NCBI RefSeq assembly: GCF_036324505.1
Contig: NC_086360.1
Location: 17,459,293 to 17,523,292 of the forward strand
Length of the DNA stretch: 64,000 nucleotides
Direction of reading: 5' to 3'
DNA from: Eleginops maclovinus
Taxonomy: Eukaryota > Chordata > Actinopteri > Perciformes > Eleginopidae
Below, one piece after another: positions 20,660-34,845 of this stretch (within the stretch, counting starts at the first letter, position 1; the number at the start of each line of letters is the position of its first letter). A model generated the notes under the pieces. It saw nothing but the letters and a program-made list of their open reading frames with translations, did not search any database and was not told the origin of the DNA. Position numbers and translations under genes: made by a program.

Positions 20660-20805
20660 AAAATATATGGGAGAGAAACCCACTTTGGAGGGATCTTTGG
20701 GATTTAAGCCTTTGCAAACCATTTACATGCACAAAAACCTATATCACAACACTGTACAGGAAAGGCAAACCCCCAAAAAGCATAATAGGGCCTCTTTTAT
20801 TAAAC
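20660..20805 (-). mobile_element. Truncated copy of the GGGCCCTATTATG repeat family
   Basis: On the minus strand it reads from GGCCCTATTATGC through TGTGCATGTAAATGG, TTTGCAAAGGC and ATCCCAAAGATCCCTCC to TCTCTCCCATA. This is the head of the element seen more completely near 24.5, 34.6, 38.6 and 48.4 kb. The remainder of the element is absent and an ATATC array lies at the break. Confidence 0.65.
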
Positions 20806-23800
20806 CATTAAACTGAAAGTATGCATTATTAAATTGTGCAAAAGATACAAAATATATTTTCAAGGACAGCCTATTAGGCTACAGTTGGCTATAAAGTTCA
20901 GGGTTTATTATTTGGGGTAAAAAGATAATTTGATATAATAATAATAATCCTTTGAACAGACCTGGCTCCTGGCGCTACTTAATGTGTACACAGAGGGCAG
21001 TGTTTTAATTTGAGTTGTGATGAATGTAGTTGCAAATTATAATGAACCAAGGTCTCAAAATACTACAAATGACCCAGTCAAGGAGAACGTGTCAAGATAT
21101 ATTAGAAGCCTCCATCTTATCAGCACTGCCATCTGACAAACACATGCCTGGCATAGAGCCCAGAGGAGAAGGAAAGACAACAGATGCCATCCAAACACAC
21201 CAGCCCTCCTATATTATGAGCCTGGCTAGGATACATAAAACAAAAAATACAAGTGCACCGTAAAAAAACAAACACAAACCATGCTTCACCTAGTTAGTCA
21301 GGGTTCAACCAAAGCTCTACATACACAGACCCAAATGCTAACTGTATACATGGCATTTTGGTGCTTACACAAGTCTCATCGTAAACACACACAGGAAGGT
21401 GGTATTTGGTACGTTCTGTCACCTGCCTCCTCGCCCGCAGAGGCAAAATGGGGTTTCTGAGAGCATTATTAAAAAGGGACTACAAGGGAACTTCAAAGGT
21501 GTATTTCAGCACAGTTGGGTGGGTGGAGATTGTGTAAATTAACCCGCATGTTGTTATTAGGCCACTGCACAACATCTCAAAAGATGCAAAAAGTTCAAAA
21601 CATGCACATGAATGTATTTTTAATAGCATCATTTATAAGTGTAGTCTAATAACTGCAGAGGCCAATCAAAGAGAGATGCATGAGATTGGAAAAGACTCCT
21701 CTTTCCACTTTTTATAAACATTCTGATTTGTCTATTAAAAATGTTCTGGTTGTCCAACAAAACTGACAACGGGATGCCAACTTCAGCATCTACACAAGAA
21801 AAATACGCATTTTTTTCAATTACAAAAAACACACGTCATCTTGGCTGCTAAAAAATCCTTTTAACACCCACCCCCCCACTGAAATATGGAGTACTTTCAA
21901 ATTGGAAATAGTGAGAAAACCGAACGGCTTCATTCAGCTGCCGCAATCCTGTTTAAATTAACAGAAGTGGTGATATGCAATTACCACTCCAATTGCCAGT
22001 TCAATAGCCACAATTGCATAGCGCTGTCATGTCTCAACGGACGCCGCCTATGGAAATGCACATCTGCAAAGACAGTACAGATGAAGCACAGAGGGTAATT
22101 TTTAAAAAGCCCTCTGGGCTGACATAAGGCAGTTTATACACAGTGGGGGATAAAAACCACCGTTGGAGAAACTCTATTGATGTGTTTGACAGTGGCATCT
22201 GGGCTAATATTGATCAGATATTGACTGCAGCCCCCTTCCCACCGCTTTCTTCACAGCCATTCAAAGCACTGGTTATAATTGCAGACACACTCAGGAGAAC
22301 AATACAAAGCACACTGACAAGTCAAAAGGAGGAGTTCTGAGCAAACACACTGGCCTCCAGTGCAAGAACAAACATTGATTATCAAAAATATAGCACAAAT
22401 ACTGAGCACATTTACAACAGTGTGAGATAAAATGAAAGAAAGGTGTCTACAGAAGTGACAGCAGCACCTATCACTCAACACCATCATCAGTGGTCCACAT
22501 CAACTAACCCATTTACAAATCCCTCTCAAGACAGATGGAGGTACAGTAGGCAAACTGTACTGCAAATAAAGTGCTTTCTCAGTTGATGGTTGAAAGCACA
22601 CACACAGTGCCTCCTGCTGGGTAGCAGCTGAAACCCCTCCCTGGTGTGCCAGCCTCACAGAACAGAGAGAAAGACGGAGCTACCCAGGGACAAGGGCGCC
22701 TTCCACATTATGATTCATATATCTATTCTGCAAGTTAATACTGCGAACCAAGAAGGAAATATAATGTAGCTTCAGCAGGCACTGCCCCACATATCTCTCC
22801 GCTCCGTCTCACTCAATCTTGTCCTCTTCCTCTCCATCAGGACCCTCGCCTTCGTACCGACACGTTTTTACACTTCACTGTCGACGCACTCACTGCTCAC
22901 CTCTCAGGCACGGGGTTTTTCAACAGGAGACCCAGCTCACCAAATGGTGCGTGAAATAAAATAGTGACACACGCCCCAATGAAACCTAATAAGACATCAC
23001 ATTAGAACGATGAGAAACTATATCATTACCATGGCAACTGTGAGGCGAACAGCCAGAGGGCTGGCTGGGTGACAAGAAAGGAAAGGGTAGAGGAGAAAAG
23101 GATGGAGAAAGGCGAACAGGAAAGCTGAGATTTGTAAAAAATATGCATAAATGAAGAAATGGGTAGAATAGTGGGAGAGGATATTGACAGGCTAATCCAC
23201 CCCCTGAGTGATAAGAGTGTAAAAGACAGCATTAGTCTCTTCGGTCCGTGCTGTCACATGATTACGCTCCAGTTCACTATTTCTCCTTGACACTGTCAAT
23301 GCTAACCGCTAATTAGTGCAAAGCATGATTCTACTATAAACCAGATCCGCTCTCAAGCAACTCCTGGTGAGTGGCAGGATTAATTGCCATGCTAAACTCA
23401 GATGACCCCCTCATTGGAGCTCTCACTGGACCCAAAGCTAGGACTCTGCGTGTGAGCAAAAGTCAAAGTAAGAGAGAAAAGTGAAGGCTCCTTTACATCT
23501 CATCTGTGTTTTAGTAATTGGACCGTGTTCATGAGACACTGAAACATTAAAAAACCCCATCTGTGCTCCAACATTTGCTTCGTTCATTATCTTATTCAAA
23601 TGTGTCAAGAATAGTTCTTAAAAGAGAGCGCTGAGCAAGATCCTGATGTGCTGAAACTGCAGTAATGAAGTGTAATTTTGTGCATGCTGCCCGTGAAGAA
23701 ACGCCGACTGAGCGTCTATGAAATCCCAGTCTTTCAGTGGCAGCTGCGAGCCGTCTGGGGGAGCGAGGGGGCTGCAGTGTGGACACCGTCATTTCAAGCA

Positions 23801-24169
23801 TCTGGAGCAGCATGCAGCACTACACCGCCTACAACCCGCCAGATCAGAGTGGCACTGCCAACACAGAAACCACCACCTTGTTTATTTCTAAACCAGCTGC
23901 TAGAGGAACTGAAGATTTGATAAGGTAGCCGAGTCATTCACAGGCCGAACAATAAGTGGAAAAGGAGAGGAAGGGGAGAATTTGTGTTGTGAGAACAAGT
24001 GGACAAGAGGCAGTGGAGTTGGTAGCAAACACACAGCGAGGTCCCGCCATTCAGTGACAGGAAGGCAAAAACAATGGAAAGTGTGATGTAGAGAAGGAAA
24101 CACATTTTACAAAAATCTAAAATATGTTTCTCCAAGTGTTGAGGAGTACAGTATAATGGGCAGACTAAA
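20806..24169. other. Non-coding DNA, no genes recognised
   Basis: No exon identified. A near-match to a CTCF core (minus strand CCAGCAGGAGGCAC, one mismatch) lies at 22,607-22,620. A moderately GC-rich patch at 23,690-23,830 has a short open frame on the plus strand without recognisable similarity. Confidence 0.45.
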
Positions 24170-24335
24170 ATGGACTGCATTCATATGGCACTTTTCCAGT
24201 CATGGATACCAGCTTTACAAGTTATTATTCAACCATTCACTCACATTGATACAGTGGCAGAGATTGCTATACAAGGTGCCCCCTGCTCAAGGAAACTCAA
24301 ATTCACGCACACTCCCACACTCAGAAGCCATTTGG
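24170..24335 (+). repeat. Dispersed fish repeat (CACTTTTCCAGTC...GGTGCCCCCTGCTC)
   Basis: The order CATATGGCACTTTTCCAGTC, CCATTCACTCACATTGATAC, GTGGCAGAGATTGC, ACAAGGTGCC and then CATTTGGGG matches a widespread fish interspersed repeat I recall, in which a GCACTTTTCTAGTC start leads to CACTGATGGCAGAGGCTGCC and GGGGTTCAGT. It is followed directly by another repeat. Confidence 0.5.
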
Positions 24336-24742
24336 GGTTAAAAGCTACATATTAAGCTTATTTTCAGGTTCATCTTTTTATTTTGTGCTTCTACTATGAC
24401 ATATTTCCATAGATAATGTTCAAAAAGATCTTTATTTGTCATACTGCCTGTGCTGGAGCACCTTCTTTTCACCCTCTGTCTGAAACCATAGTCCAGTCTG
24501 CTCTGATTGGTTAGCTGTCCAGCCCTGTTGTGATTTGTCAACAGCTTAGACATGTCCCGCCCCTTAGCCTATCACGTACAATGTGTTGGAGTGCTAGCCA
24601 ATAAAGGCGAGTGTTACGTAGGGATGTCACTATGTTACGGAAGTAAACAAAGGAGTCGAAACGTGGCGTTTCAAGCTGGGGGAGGGGGGGGGGTTATGGG
24701 AGAGAAACTCCCTCTGGAGGGATCTTTGGGATTTTAGCAGAG
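24336..24742 (-). mobile_element. Copy of the GGGCCCTATTATG repeat family, minus orientation
   Basis: Read on the minus strand it carries the family landmarks in order: ATCCCAAAGATCCCTCCAG, GAAACTCCCTC, GTTTACTTCC, ACACTCGC-like and TTGGCTAGCACTCCAACAC segments, GATAGGCTAAGGGGCGGGAC, AACCAATCAGAGCAGACTGG, CAGACAGAGGGTGAAAAGAAG, then AATAAAGATCTTTTTGAAC. It is about 400 bp with no coding capacity, consistent with a non-autonomous DNA transposon. The head is replaced by a tRNA-like segment. Confidence 0.7.
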
Positions 24743-24815
24743 GCTGGGGATCGAACTACCGACCTTCGGATTGAAAGAGGCCTGTCTACTGCCACAGCCG
24801 GCCCTCGAATTCATT
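24743..24815 (-). mobile_element. tRNA-like SINE head fused to the preceding repeat
   Basis: On the minus strand it reads GGCTGTGGCAGTAGACAGG, then CCGAAGGTCGGTAGTTCGAT and CCCCAGCC. GGTAGTTCGATCC is a good polymerase III B box. It joins directly to the interior of the GGGCCCTATTATG element, whose first part is missing, so this is a composite insertion or recombination product. Confidence 0.5.
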
Positions 24816-26717
<1,902 letters not shown>

Positions 26718-28200
26718 TAAGGAAGCATACCTGCAACTGAGAGCTTCAAGTAAGAAAATCAAGATGGCTCTCCTGGAAAAAAAAGGCCATGCACTCCATC
26801 AATAATTCATTGGCACGGTTATTTACTTTTGCTGGGGTGCTAACACCAGTTCATCATTCCTACAGAAACGGCTATAGCTGTAGTTGAAAGATAGAGAGAG
26901 AGAAGGAAAAAAACATAGGCACAGTGCAAGATGAATAAGAATAAGATGGTGACCATTTGCAAGACAAACTCCTGCATTTAATCACTCAAGAGGATCCTTG
27001 AACCACTGATTCTTCAAGAGCTCACCTGCTTACCCCCTGGGGCCAAGCTACACTGTAATGGCAAGCTATATTCTTATATATGAACTCTGGTATTATGAGG
27101 TCCACCCGCCATAATACGATGCATCATGATGCTGCTGCTCAGAAGATATTGTGTTTATGGACCCACAGTGAAGTGTAGCAGCAGAAGTGAGACGTGACAT
27201 GGACAGAAGACATGTCAGTATATAGGAGAGGCAGGTAGGGGAGCGAGCAGTGAGGGGTGAGGGGTGGGGGGTAGTCAATTCCAAGCAGGCTGAGATGGAG
27301 TAGAAACATCTTTTCTTTTAACACTTGACTGGAGCAGAGTGCGGTGTGCCACGTTTAAGGGTCATCTCAACCAGACCCCTTCTTTGTACTGGTGTCATCA
27401 CTCTCCATTGCACACTGCTGTCATTCTGCCATGCTGTGACTCAGTGTTTGACAACATGGAGGCTCTTGATCTGACTGCTGAACATGATGTTCTTTTCAAT
27501 GGCTGCGTGGACAGAGAGCTTAATGTATCATTAATGTGTAAATGTATCTCTTTTTATGTAATCAACAAAGGAACCGAAAAAACAGGTTTAGAGACAGGAT
27601 TTTATGTCAAAGAGTCGTTGGGTTCTATTTCCTTTGTAGCAAAAAGGCAGGTTGATTCCCACCAAATGCGTTGCGAGAAGGACAAGGGAACTTTGGGACG
27701 ATGCTTGCATGTTTAATGTGGGCATATTGGTCCTAATATTAAAGTAGTGTTTCAACAGCCACTAAAGACTAAACATTGAAGCTCAAACACAATTGAACTC
27801 CTAGCCTTGAAAAGTTGAGCTTTGAAAATGCATTACTTCTGAATTTTTGATTTGTAATGTTATCGGTAAAAGTTTGATGGTGTTCAATTCAATTCAAAAC
27901 AATTTTGAAATGTCAGAAAATAACATTCATGCATAATTTTTCCACTTGAATTTTTCAAACCAAATTCAATACAATCAAATTTGATCCATCTTTTGGCTGG
28001 CACAATTTCATTCCTGTCTGTGCTCATCCTACTCTCCAAATCCAGAAATAAGGCGACTCCTGAAATAAGTCCAAGGGCCAGTCAATACACGTGTTTTATA
28101 ATTACTCAAATTTGCTACTCTTATTATTCTGAACTTGGTATGGTTTTTCTATATTTGATTTTAAGTCCTTCTTACCAGTCTCCTTAGTATGTTTTTACAT

Positions 28201-28596
28201 TTAATCACAAATCATACACCATTGTATAGTATATGGTAAGATGAACATTTCTCTACCCGTGTATTGCTCTTTCATTTTATGTCCATCAAAGTGCAATGGC
28301 ACATTTGTTTCTATATTTTTGAATCTATTCTCAAATGGATCAAAACCCATATACCCTCCAGGGATGAAGCCGTTCTGGTTGACCAAAAAGACCTGGGGGA
28401 AGATGCTGGCAGAAAAGAAAATACTTTCTGGGCCACTTTGCAGCTCCTTCGCCATGTTGACCATATCCAGGGCAAAGGATTTCAAATCGTTTGATGGATT
28501 GAACGTCCATCGGTGAGACATCAAGTGTCTTTGTATGTGGTGCCAAGAAGTGCCAACCAGAGCAATAGACTGCCAGGATTGGCTGGTAATACGTTA
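28201..28596 (-). other. Unrecognised open reading frame, 131 codons
   Basis: An uninterrupted frame runs from CGT at 28,596 to TAA at 28,201, with an internal ATG at 28,524 (107 residues). Codon use over the first 90 codons looks mildly coding-like, with many C- or G-ending codons such as TTC, GTC, CTG and AAC. I do not recognise the protein. A WTFxxxND segment faintly recalls Tc1 transposases but the following residues do not fit. No strong flanking splice sites are obvious. About one frame of this size by chance in 64 kb would not be surprising. Confidence 0.2.
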
Positions 28597-30079
28597 ACTT
28601 CCTTTAGTAAAATTGCCATTGACTGGCTCTACTGTCATACAACTCTAATCTAATCCTCGACTCCCATGGTCTGTCCGTAAACATATACTATACCTCACTG
28701 TCGACTGCAGACATACTTCTGTCTGCCCTCCAACAAAGAAAAAGGGAAACTAATCAGGTCTGACTATACTAAGAGGTATGCTAAATAATTACATCCATTA
28801 ATGGCATCCAGAATCCCTTAACAACACTGAATTAATACACAATCATGATGTGAATGACTGAAGAAACAGCAGACAGGTTGTGTTCACAGTAATGCATTGT
28901 ACGTGCCTATGACCTAATGTGCCTTAACTACCATTCTTCCACTGTGAGGAACTTCATTATGACTGGAAACAATTAGTGGGAGCAACGTATGTAATGGGCT
29001 CTCAGCTTCCAACAGCACAGTCAATAGCCTGGAAATGGAAACTCTGCTCTAATCACTAATGAGAAAATTGTGGAGGGGCAATAGAGAGGGAGAGAGTCAC
29101 TGGGGAGTGTGGATAAGACGGAAAAGCAGCTAAACGCTAGTACAGTGAGCTTCATAATAAAGGTAATGTTAGACTCTTAGAAAAAGAGATAAATCTGGCC
29201 CTCATCATCATAACATAGATCCAAAATCATAATCCGATTCCCTGCTTATCAAAAAGGTAATCAACTGACTTATTACTCTTCATCTGATCAAGATCTCCCC
29301 ATGAATAGCTGATGCATTTACTGCCTGCTTTGTAATTGACCCAAGCCTTGGGAAGGGTGTGACAGAAATCACACTGGCAATCAGCGCGGTAATGGATTAA
29401 GCCTATATCCATAACAGGGACCAGCTCCTAGCAGCGAAAATGAGCAGCCAAAAACACAAGAGGGAGCGCTTCATAAAGCCCACTCAGCACCTGTGGTAGA
29501 GGCTACAGAAGCATCAGCTAATGCGGGCGGTGCTAAGGAAATCCCTCTGTGTTTCAGTTTTAATGATAGCCTAAACTCCATTTCCCTCCCTCCAATCTCA
29601 ACAGAAATCAATGCTAAGGAAACACTAAAGTTTCCACCGAGCAAAAGCAATTTCTGCCTGGATGGCTACATAGCGAAGAGGTGTTTTATGGTGTTAATGC
29701 CATTGCATTCGGCTTTGATTGGACATTTAATAAGCAGGCCCGGGAAATAAGTCTTTCGGGCTCCTTATACCTTTCTCTTCCTCCTTCAAGTACAGGGTTT
29801 ATAAAACCAGGAGCCTCGACACACCAGTAAATTAAACTCGCAGCTTGTGGGAAGAAAACAGCTTCTTTGAAATCAATGCAATCATTAAGAATTTTTATGG
29901 GCTCAATATATTTATATCGCTGTGAAATGCTGTGAAAATAAATGGCGCAGCTCGGGTCTGGTTCATTTGCACAGCGCTTGGAAAGATGTGTTATTCCTAT
30001 TGGTATGACTCCCCTATACCTTTACATCCTGTTTCCCTAGCAATACTGTTGTGAATTATTGATGTCACCACCATGTCTA

Positions 30080-30102
30080 CCTCCCTCCCTCCCTCCCTCC
30101 CT
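30080..30102. repeat. (CTCC)n short tandem repeat
   Basis: About five and a half tandem CTCC/CCCT units. Confidence 0.85.
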
Positions 30103-33100
30103 GAGTCCCTTACACATCAGCCCCTCTGCAAGGATTTCCAAGCTTCACTGAGTCTCCGAAGAACAGACTGCACACAATCCCAGTGACAATATCCAATAAA
30201 GCAGAGCAGGGGGAGGGGCGAGGTGCTCCCTGACATTTAAATCAATTGCTTTCTAACAACAACTCTATGATTTTTAATCCATCTTTATTACCATCCTTAC
30301 TGCAATGCTCAAAGCATCACGGCTGTTTCTATCACTATAGAGAGAAAACAGCAACAGCAAAATAAACCTCTCCATTTCTGTTGTGGTATTCTAGCCCAGA
30401 TGGCAAAAAAACCAGAGTCTTAATATTGATATAGCTTAATGCAGTAATGCTCCTTGTGTTGAAACTCAAACGAGGAAATCTAACTCAGGGTGTCGGTTGT
30501 TTGTTAATGTTTCATCCCGAGATCTCTATCTGCAAACAGTGTGTTTAACAGTGTGTGCTCAAGAAAAGGCACAGATGTGTGTGAATTCCCAAGGTCTCTG
30601 AATGCATGTTTTATCACTCTGCCTCAGAGAGGTTGTGGAAGGGGGGGTCCTGCCACCCCGAGTAGAAACATCAGTAACTGCTGCTGCTGCTTCTTCATGT
30701 AGTGTGGAGATTATCTGCAACATGAACATAACAACTGCATGATTTATACTGTATAATGAAAAAATGTTTTACAGCTGCAAGTGTATTGGATTTACAAAAA
30801 CCCATGTTTTGCTTCACATTAGTAAAGTGACAACACAAGTGAAAGGATGACCATTTTACCTGAAATATGTTGGAAAGAAATCTGATCCCTGTATTTGACT
30901 TCAGTAGTTTCACCGCAGACACACGTCCACTAGTCCCACCAGATCAAACAACATCACACGGGTCTGATCTTTCACGATTTATTTTCACTCACACAGTGCA
31001 GTGAGACATGACACACTGCCTGTGTCCAAAAGCAAAAAGAATTGTGCTTATAACCTACTCAAGTAAAATACATTTAGATTAATGGCCGTATTTTAAAGGT
31101 CAATACAGTGACATGTTTAGGATACGAGACAAAGAACTTTATTTTCTGATCAACTCTGACATTTTTCTTGCATCATGGCAGCTGTATTTGCAAGAAAAAT
31201 ACAAGAAAACATTTAACAAAACATTACAAACACTGAATACAATGTGTCCATTATTATTTAAGGATTGACTTGACGAATGCTTTGGTCTAACTTTATTAAA
31301 TTGTCTCCAAATTGATGGTGAAAAATCATATTCACTGTTCAGGATATGTTTTGCATCAGAGACAATGTTGTTGGCCAGCCTCAATATGTTGTTTAGTAAG
31401 TTAACCGTCTAGAGCTCCTGCAAAAATGTCTCGCTTTAGTCTTTATTCCCTACAACCGCTCAAACTCCTCCACATGCATTATGAAATCCTCATCTATAAG
31501 TAGGGTTGCTGGGTTTTATCTGCTCAATATTGATGTTAAAACAAATCAATATACATATAGAATAGGCAATTTTTAAACACCAAATGATACAAAGGATGTT
31601 TTTTAACATACTTAAAAATATAATAACAATAATGGATTTCTAAATGTACATGTGAAGAAGAGCACACTAAATCATCAGTATGCACAACCTGATTATCTAT
31701 TTTATTTTATAATAATAGGGCCAGTATTAAAGTACAAAATGCATGTAAGTGCAACCAGTGAGAGATAGAGTCTAAACCAAAAGCCATTGTTTACTGCTAT
31801 CATCATTTATTATTCATACTTCTCTCTTTATGGCGCCGTTAGCCGAGGCAGTTCACAAAACATGGCTGGCATGTACACAGAAATAACTCAGGTCTGTGCT
31901 TTAATATTTAAAGAAGCTGAGACAAATCGTTCCCCTGTGTGAAACCTGATAGACAACATTAAGGAGTCTAAACAAAGAAACTGAAATGTTCTTAAGGATG
32001 TGTTTGGTTAATGGTAAGTGACAGCTGATTTATGCTGACAACTCTTGTCCGGCTTATATCGGCATCTATTCCCAGGTGGGCCTCGGTCTCTATAACCTCG
32101 TGCAGCCCAGCACTTTAACCAAATTGGTTAGGTAAATATCCAACAATACGTATTGATCACACATAAAAAATGGGGATCAACTAAGTAACATAAGGTTACT
32201 CTGAAAAAAGGACTGCTGAATGATACTGTTTAAAGGCTGACTAAAAGGCATGTCAAGCATCAAAATGTTGCTGATACATGTGGTGTAAATTATCTCGAAA
32301 ATGAACCTGGTTCATCAGATTTTAGAACTTAATCCAGTGCATGAATCCTACCAGCATAATACACAGCTCTCTGTGTTGTCTGAGGAATCACAAAATGCCT
32401 GGAGCGCATTTCTGGCAAGACATAGAAGCCAGTTAAGAATAAACAGGTAAGGCAGAGAGGGAATAACAAAAGGTTTTATGCGCTGAAGCCCCTTGGCTGT
32501 CAAGGAAACACGATTTTAGCCTCAGCATGAAAATACAAAATTAATAAAAGGACCAAAAGTTACCATCAGCGAGAGGGGTTAGTGCTGCAGCTATAGTCCC
32601 TGAAAGTGAGACAAAGAGGGGGAAGGTAAGATACAACAAGAGGAGAAAAGCATTAAAATGACTGCAGCACATTAATTGTTCATGAGAAGGTGCATACAGG
32701 CAAACAAAGCTGTGATGAATGGTCTCATTTGTGCAATGAGAAAGGCCCCGCCCAACTTGTCTGCTATCCAGCTCCAGTCCCCTCTTTACTCAGCCTTATG
32801 CAAATATGAACCTCCATTAGCTGTGTTAACAGGTGACTGCTCAGAAGTGACCCCCATTGACCGCCGTGGGGTGATGGATAGTCAACCGATACTGATTCAG
32901 TGTCACTTAGGGCAGAGGGAGGTGACTTCATCCCTCTGACAAATATGATAAACACAGTAATCCTAAATTTCCAAAACACATCAATTTATCTTTTGTTCTT
33001 TAACTTCTACTGTCTCACTTTCTCTCGTAGAAGTACACGCATATAAACAAGAACACACACATCCAATCCCCTCATAGGCAGACCAGAGGAGGTATCATGA

Positions 33101-34426
33101 TTAAATCATGAAACATTAATGATGATGCCCTTGTCTCTTCCCCTAGCCTAAAACAGCAATCTCTCTGCATGGCAAATTAGGGTTTCCAAATACTCCAGAG
33201 CTAGCGGCTCAGTGCCAGACGCACCCACATTAATAAGGACAAATTAGACAAACACTGAGAGCTGTTTATTAAGGAAAAACATGCCCTATGAGACCTCACT
33301 AGTGATGGGACCAGTATAGGCCGCATAATAAGATGGTGAGACAGAAAGGTGCACGAGACAGGATGTGAAATAGCATGAAGAAAAGCTCTAAATTATAGAC
33401 CTTTTACTATTATTCTCTGTTATTCACACCATTACAGAGGTAAAAAAAAAAGGCAATTATAGAGAGAATGAAAGGTAACTGAGCGGCATGCTGTAGCACT
33501 GATGACCACAGTTCTTAGAGGGATTTCTCATAAAAGAAATCTACAGCAGGGAAATACATCATCCTTCTACCTCTAGATCTTAACTGCTTTCATAGATAAA
33601 TATGGTTAATGATGCACCATTATGTACCCTTCTTTGGGTAAACAGGGAAGAATTGAATTCAGACTTAGGTCCAAACAAAAACCAAACTATAAGAAAGCTC
33701 ATAATCCTCGAGCATCTGTTTGCACAGAGACCTTCATGCATACGACTCCATGCCAATGCACAGTCGTGAGCGGGAGCTAGATTCGTGTTGGAGTGTGCTG
33801 TCTTATGAGCTGATGTCGCTAAGGGTCATGTTCACACCTGCATTGTGAATAATGCATGACCATGTAAAGAGTTTTTTTTTTTTTAATAAAGGCCACCAAG
33901 GGAACCACCAGAATGAAAATGCCACAAAAGCTGCAGAGGTCCTAATTAGTGCAACCCTCTATACGCCTGTAACCCCCACCATAACAACAGCATTCACACC
34001 ACAGGGAACAGATATGGAACATTTATTACCGCCTCAACAAAGGACTGCAGTTTACAATCTGTGGCATTAAAAATGTGTGTCGCATAGCCATGAAGCTAAT
34101 AAGCCCTTTGTGTCCCACCTCCACCAAATACGTCAACATGTACAGAAGGGGCACATAGACACACAGGGTTAATAAAACACATTACTGCTACACTCAGCTT
34201 AATTTACTTTATTTATTATAAGGAAAATGACCACAGTGGTCAAGCGAATGTCCAGTTGTTTACCAAGAAAATTACTAAATGGATTAAAAGAAAGCAATAC
34301 GAAAGCTTAAAATCGTATCATAAATATATATGATGTGCACACAGCATGAACGCAAGGTAAACAGGAACAACAACAAAAAAAGTGTTAAAGGGCAGTAACT
34401 TGGATATCAACTAGTAAACATGATTT

Positions 34427-34845
34427 CTTAAAGTGGCACTTTTATTCTTTTGGGGTTTTTCCTTCCTGTAGTGTGTTATCTTGTTTTGACATAAACCGTC
34501 TACAAAGAATAAAATCCCAAAATTCAGACCAGAGGGAGTTTCTCTCCAACACACTCCCCCCCCTGCCCCCTTCCGTGATATAATAACATATTTGGGGTTC
34601 TATTGGCTAGCACTCCAACACATTTTACCTGATAGGCTAAGGGACGGGACACGTCTAAGCAGTTGATCAATCAAACAGAGCCGGCCAGCAAGCCAATCAG
34701 AGCACACTGGGAAAAAAGAGGTGTTGTAGCACAGGCAGTATGAGAGAAATAAAGATATTTTTTAACATTAAAGCATGTAAAAAAAAGAAAAGGCTCAAAT
34801 TACAAGTATGACCTGAAGATTAACGTAATAGAGCTGCTTTAAAAC
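34427..34845 (+). mobile_element. Full-length-looking copy of the GGGCCCTATTATG repeat family
   Basis: It starts TTAAAGTGGCACTTTTATTC and continues through a GGGGTTTTTCC head, AAATCCCAAAATTC, GAGTTTCTCTCC, ATTGGCTAGCACTCCAACAC, CTGATAGGCTAAGGGACGGG, AAGCCAATCAGAGCACACTGG and AATAAAGATATTTTTTAAC, ending near AGAGCTGCTTTAAA. The outer ends are imperfect inverted TTTAAAG/CTTTAAA-type sequences, as expected of a small DNA transposon. No transposase is encoded. Confidence 0.7.

Noticed and set aside
28450..28530. Tc1/mariner transposase remnant (WTFxxxND similarity)
   Set aside because: Only a handful of residues match and the conserved segments expected downstream are absent in all three frames.
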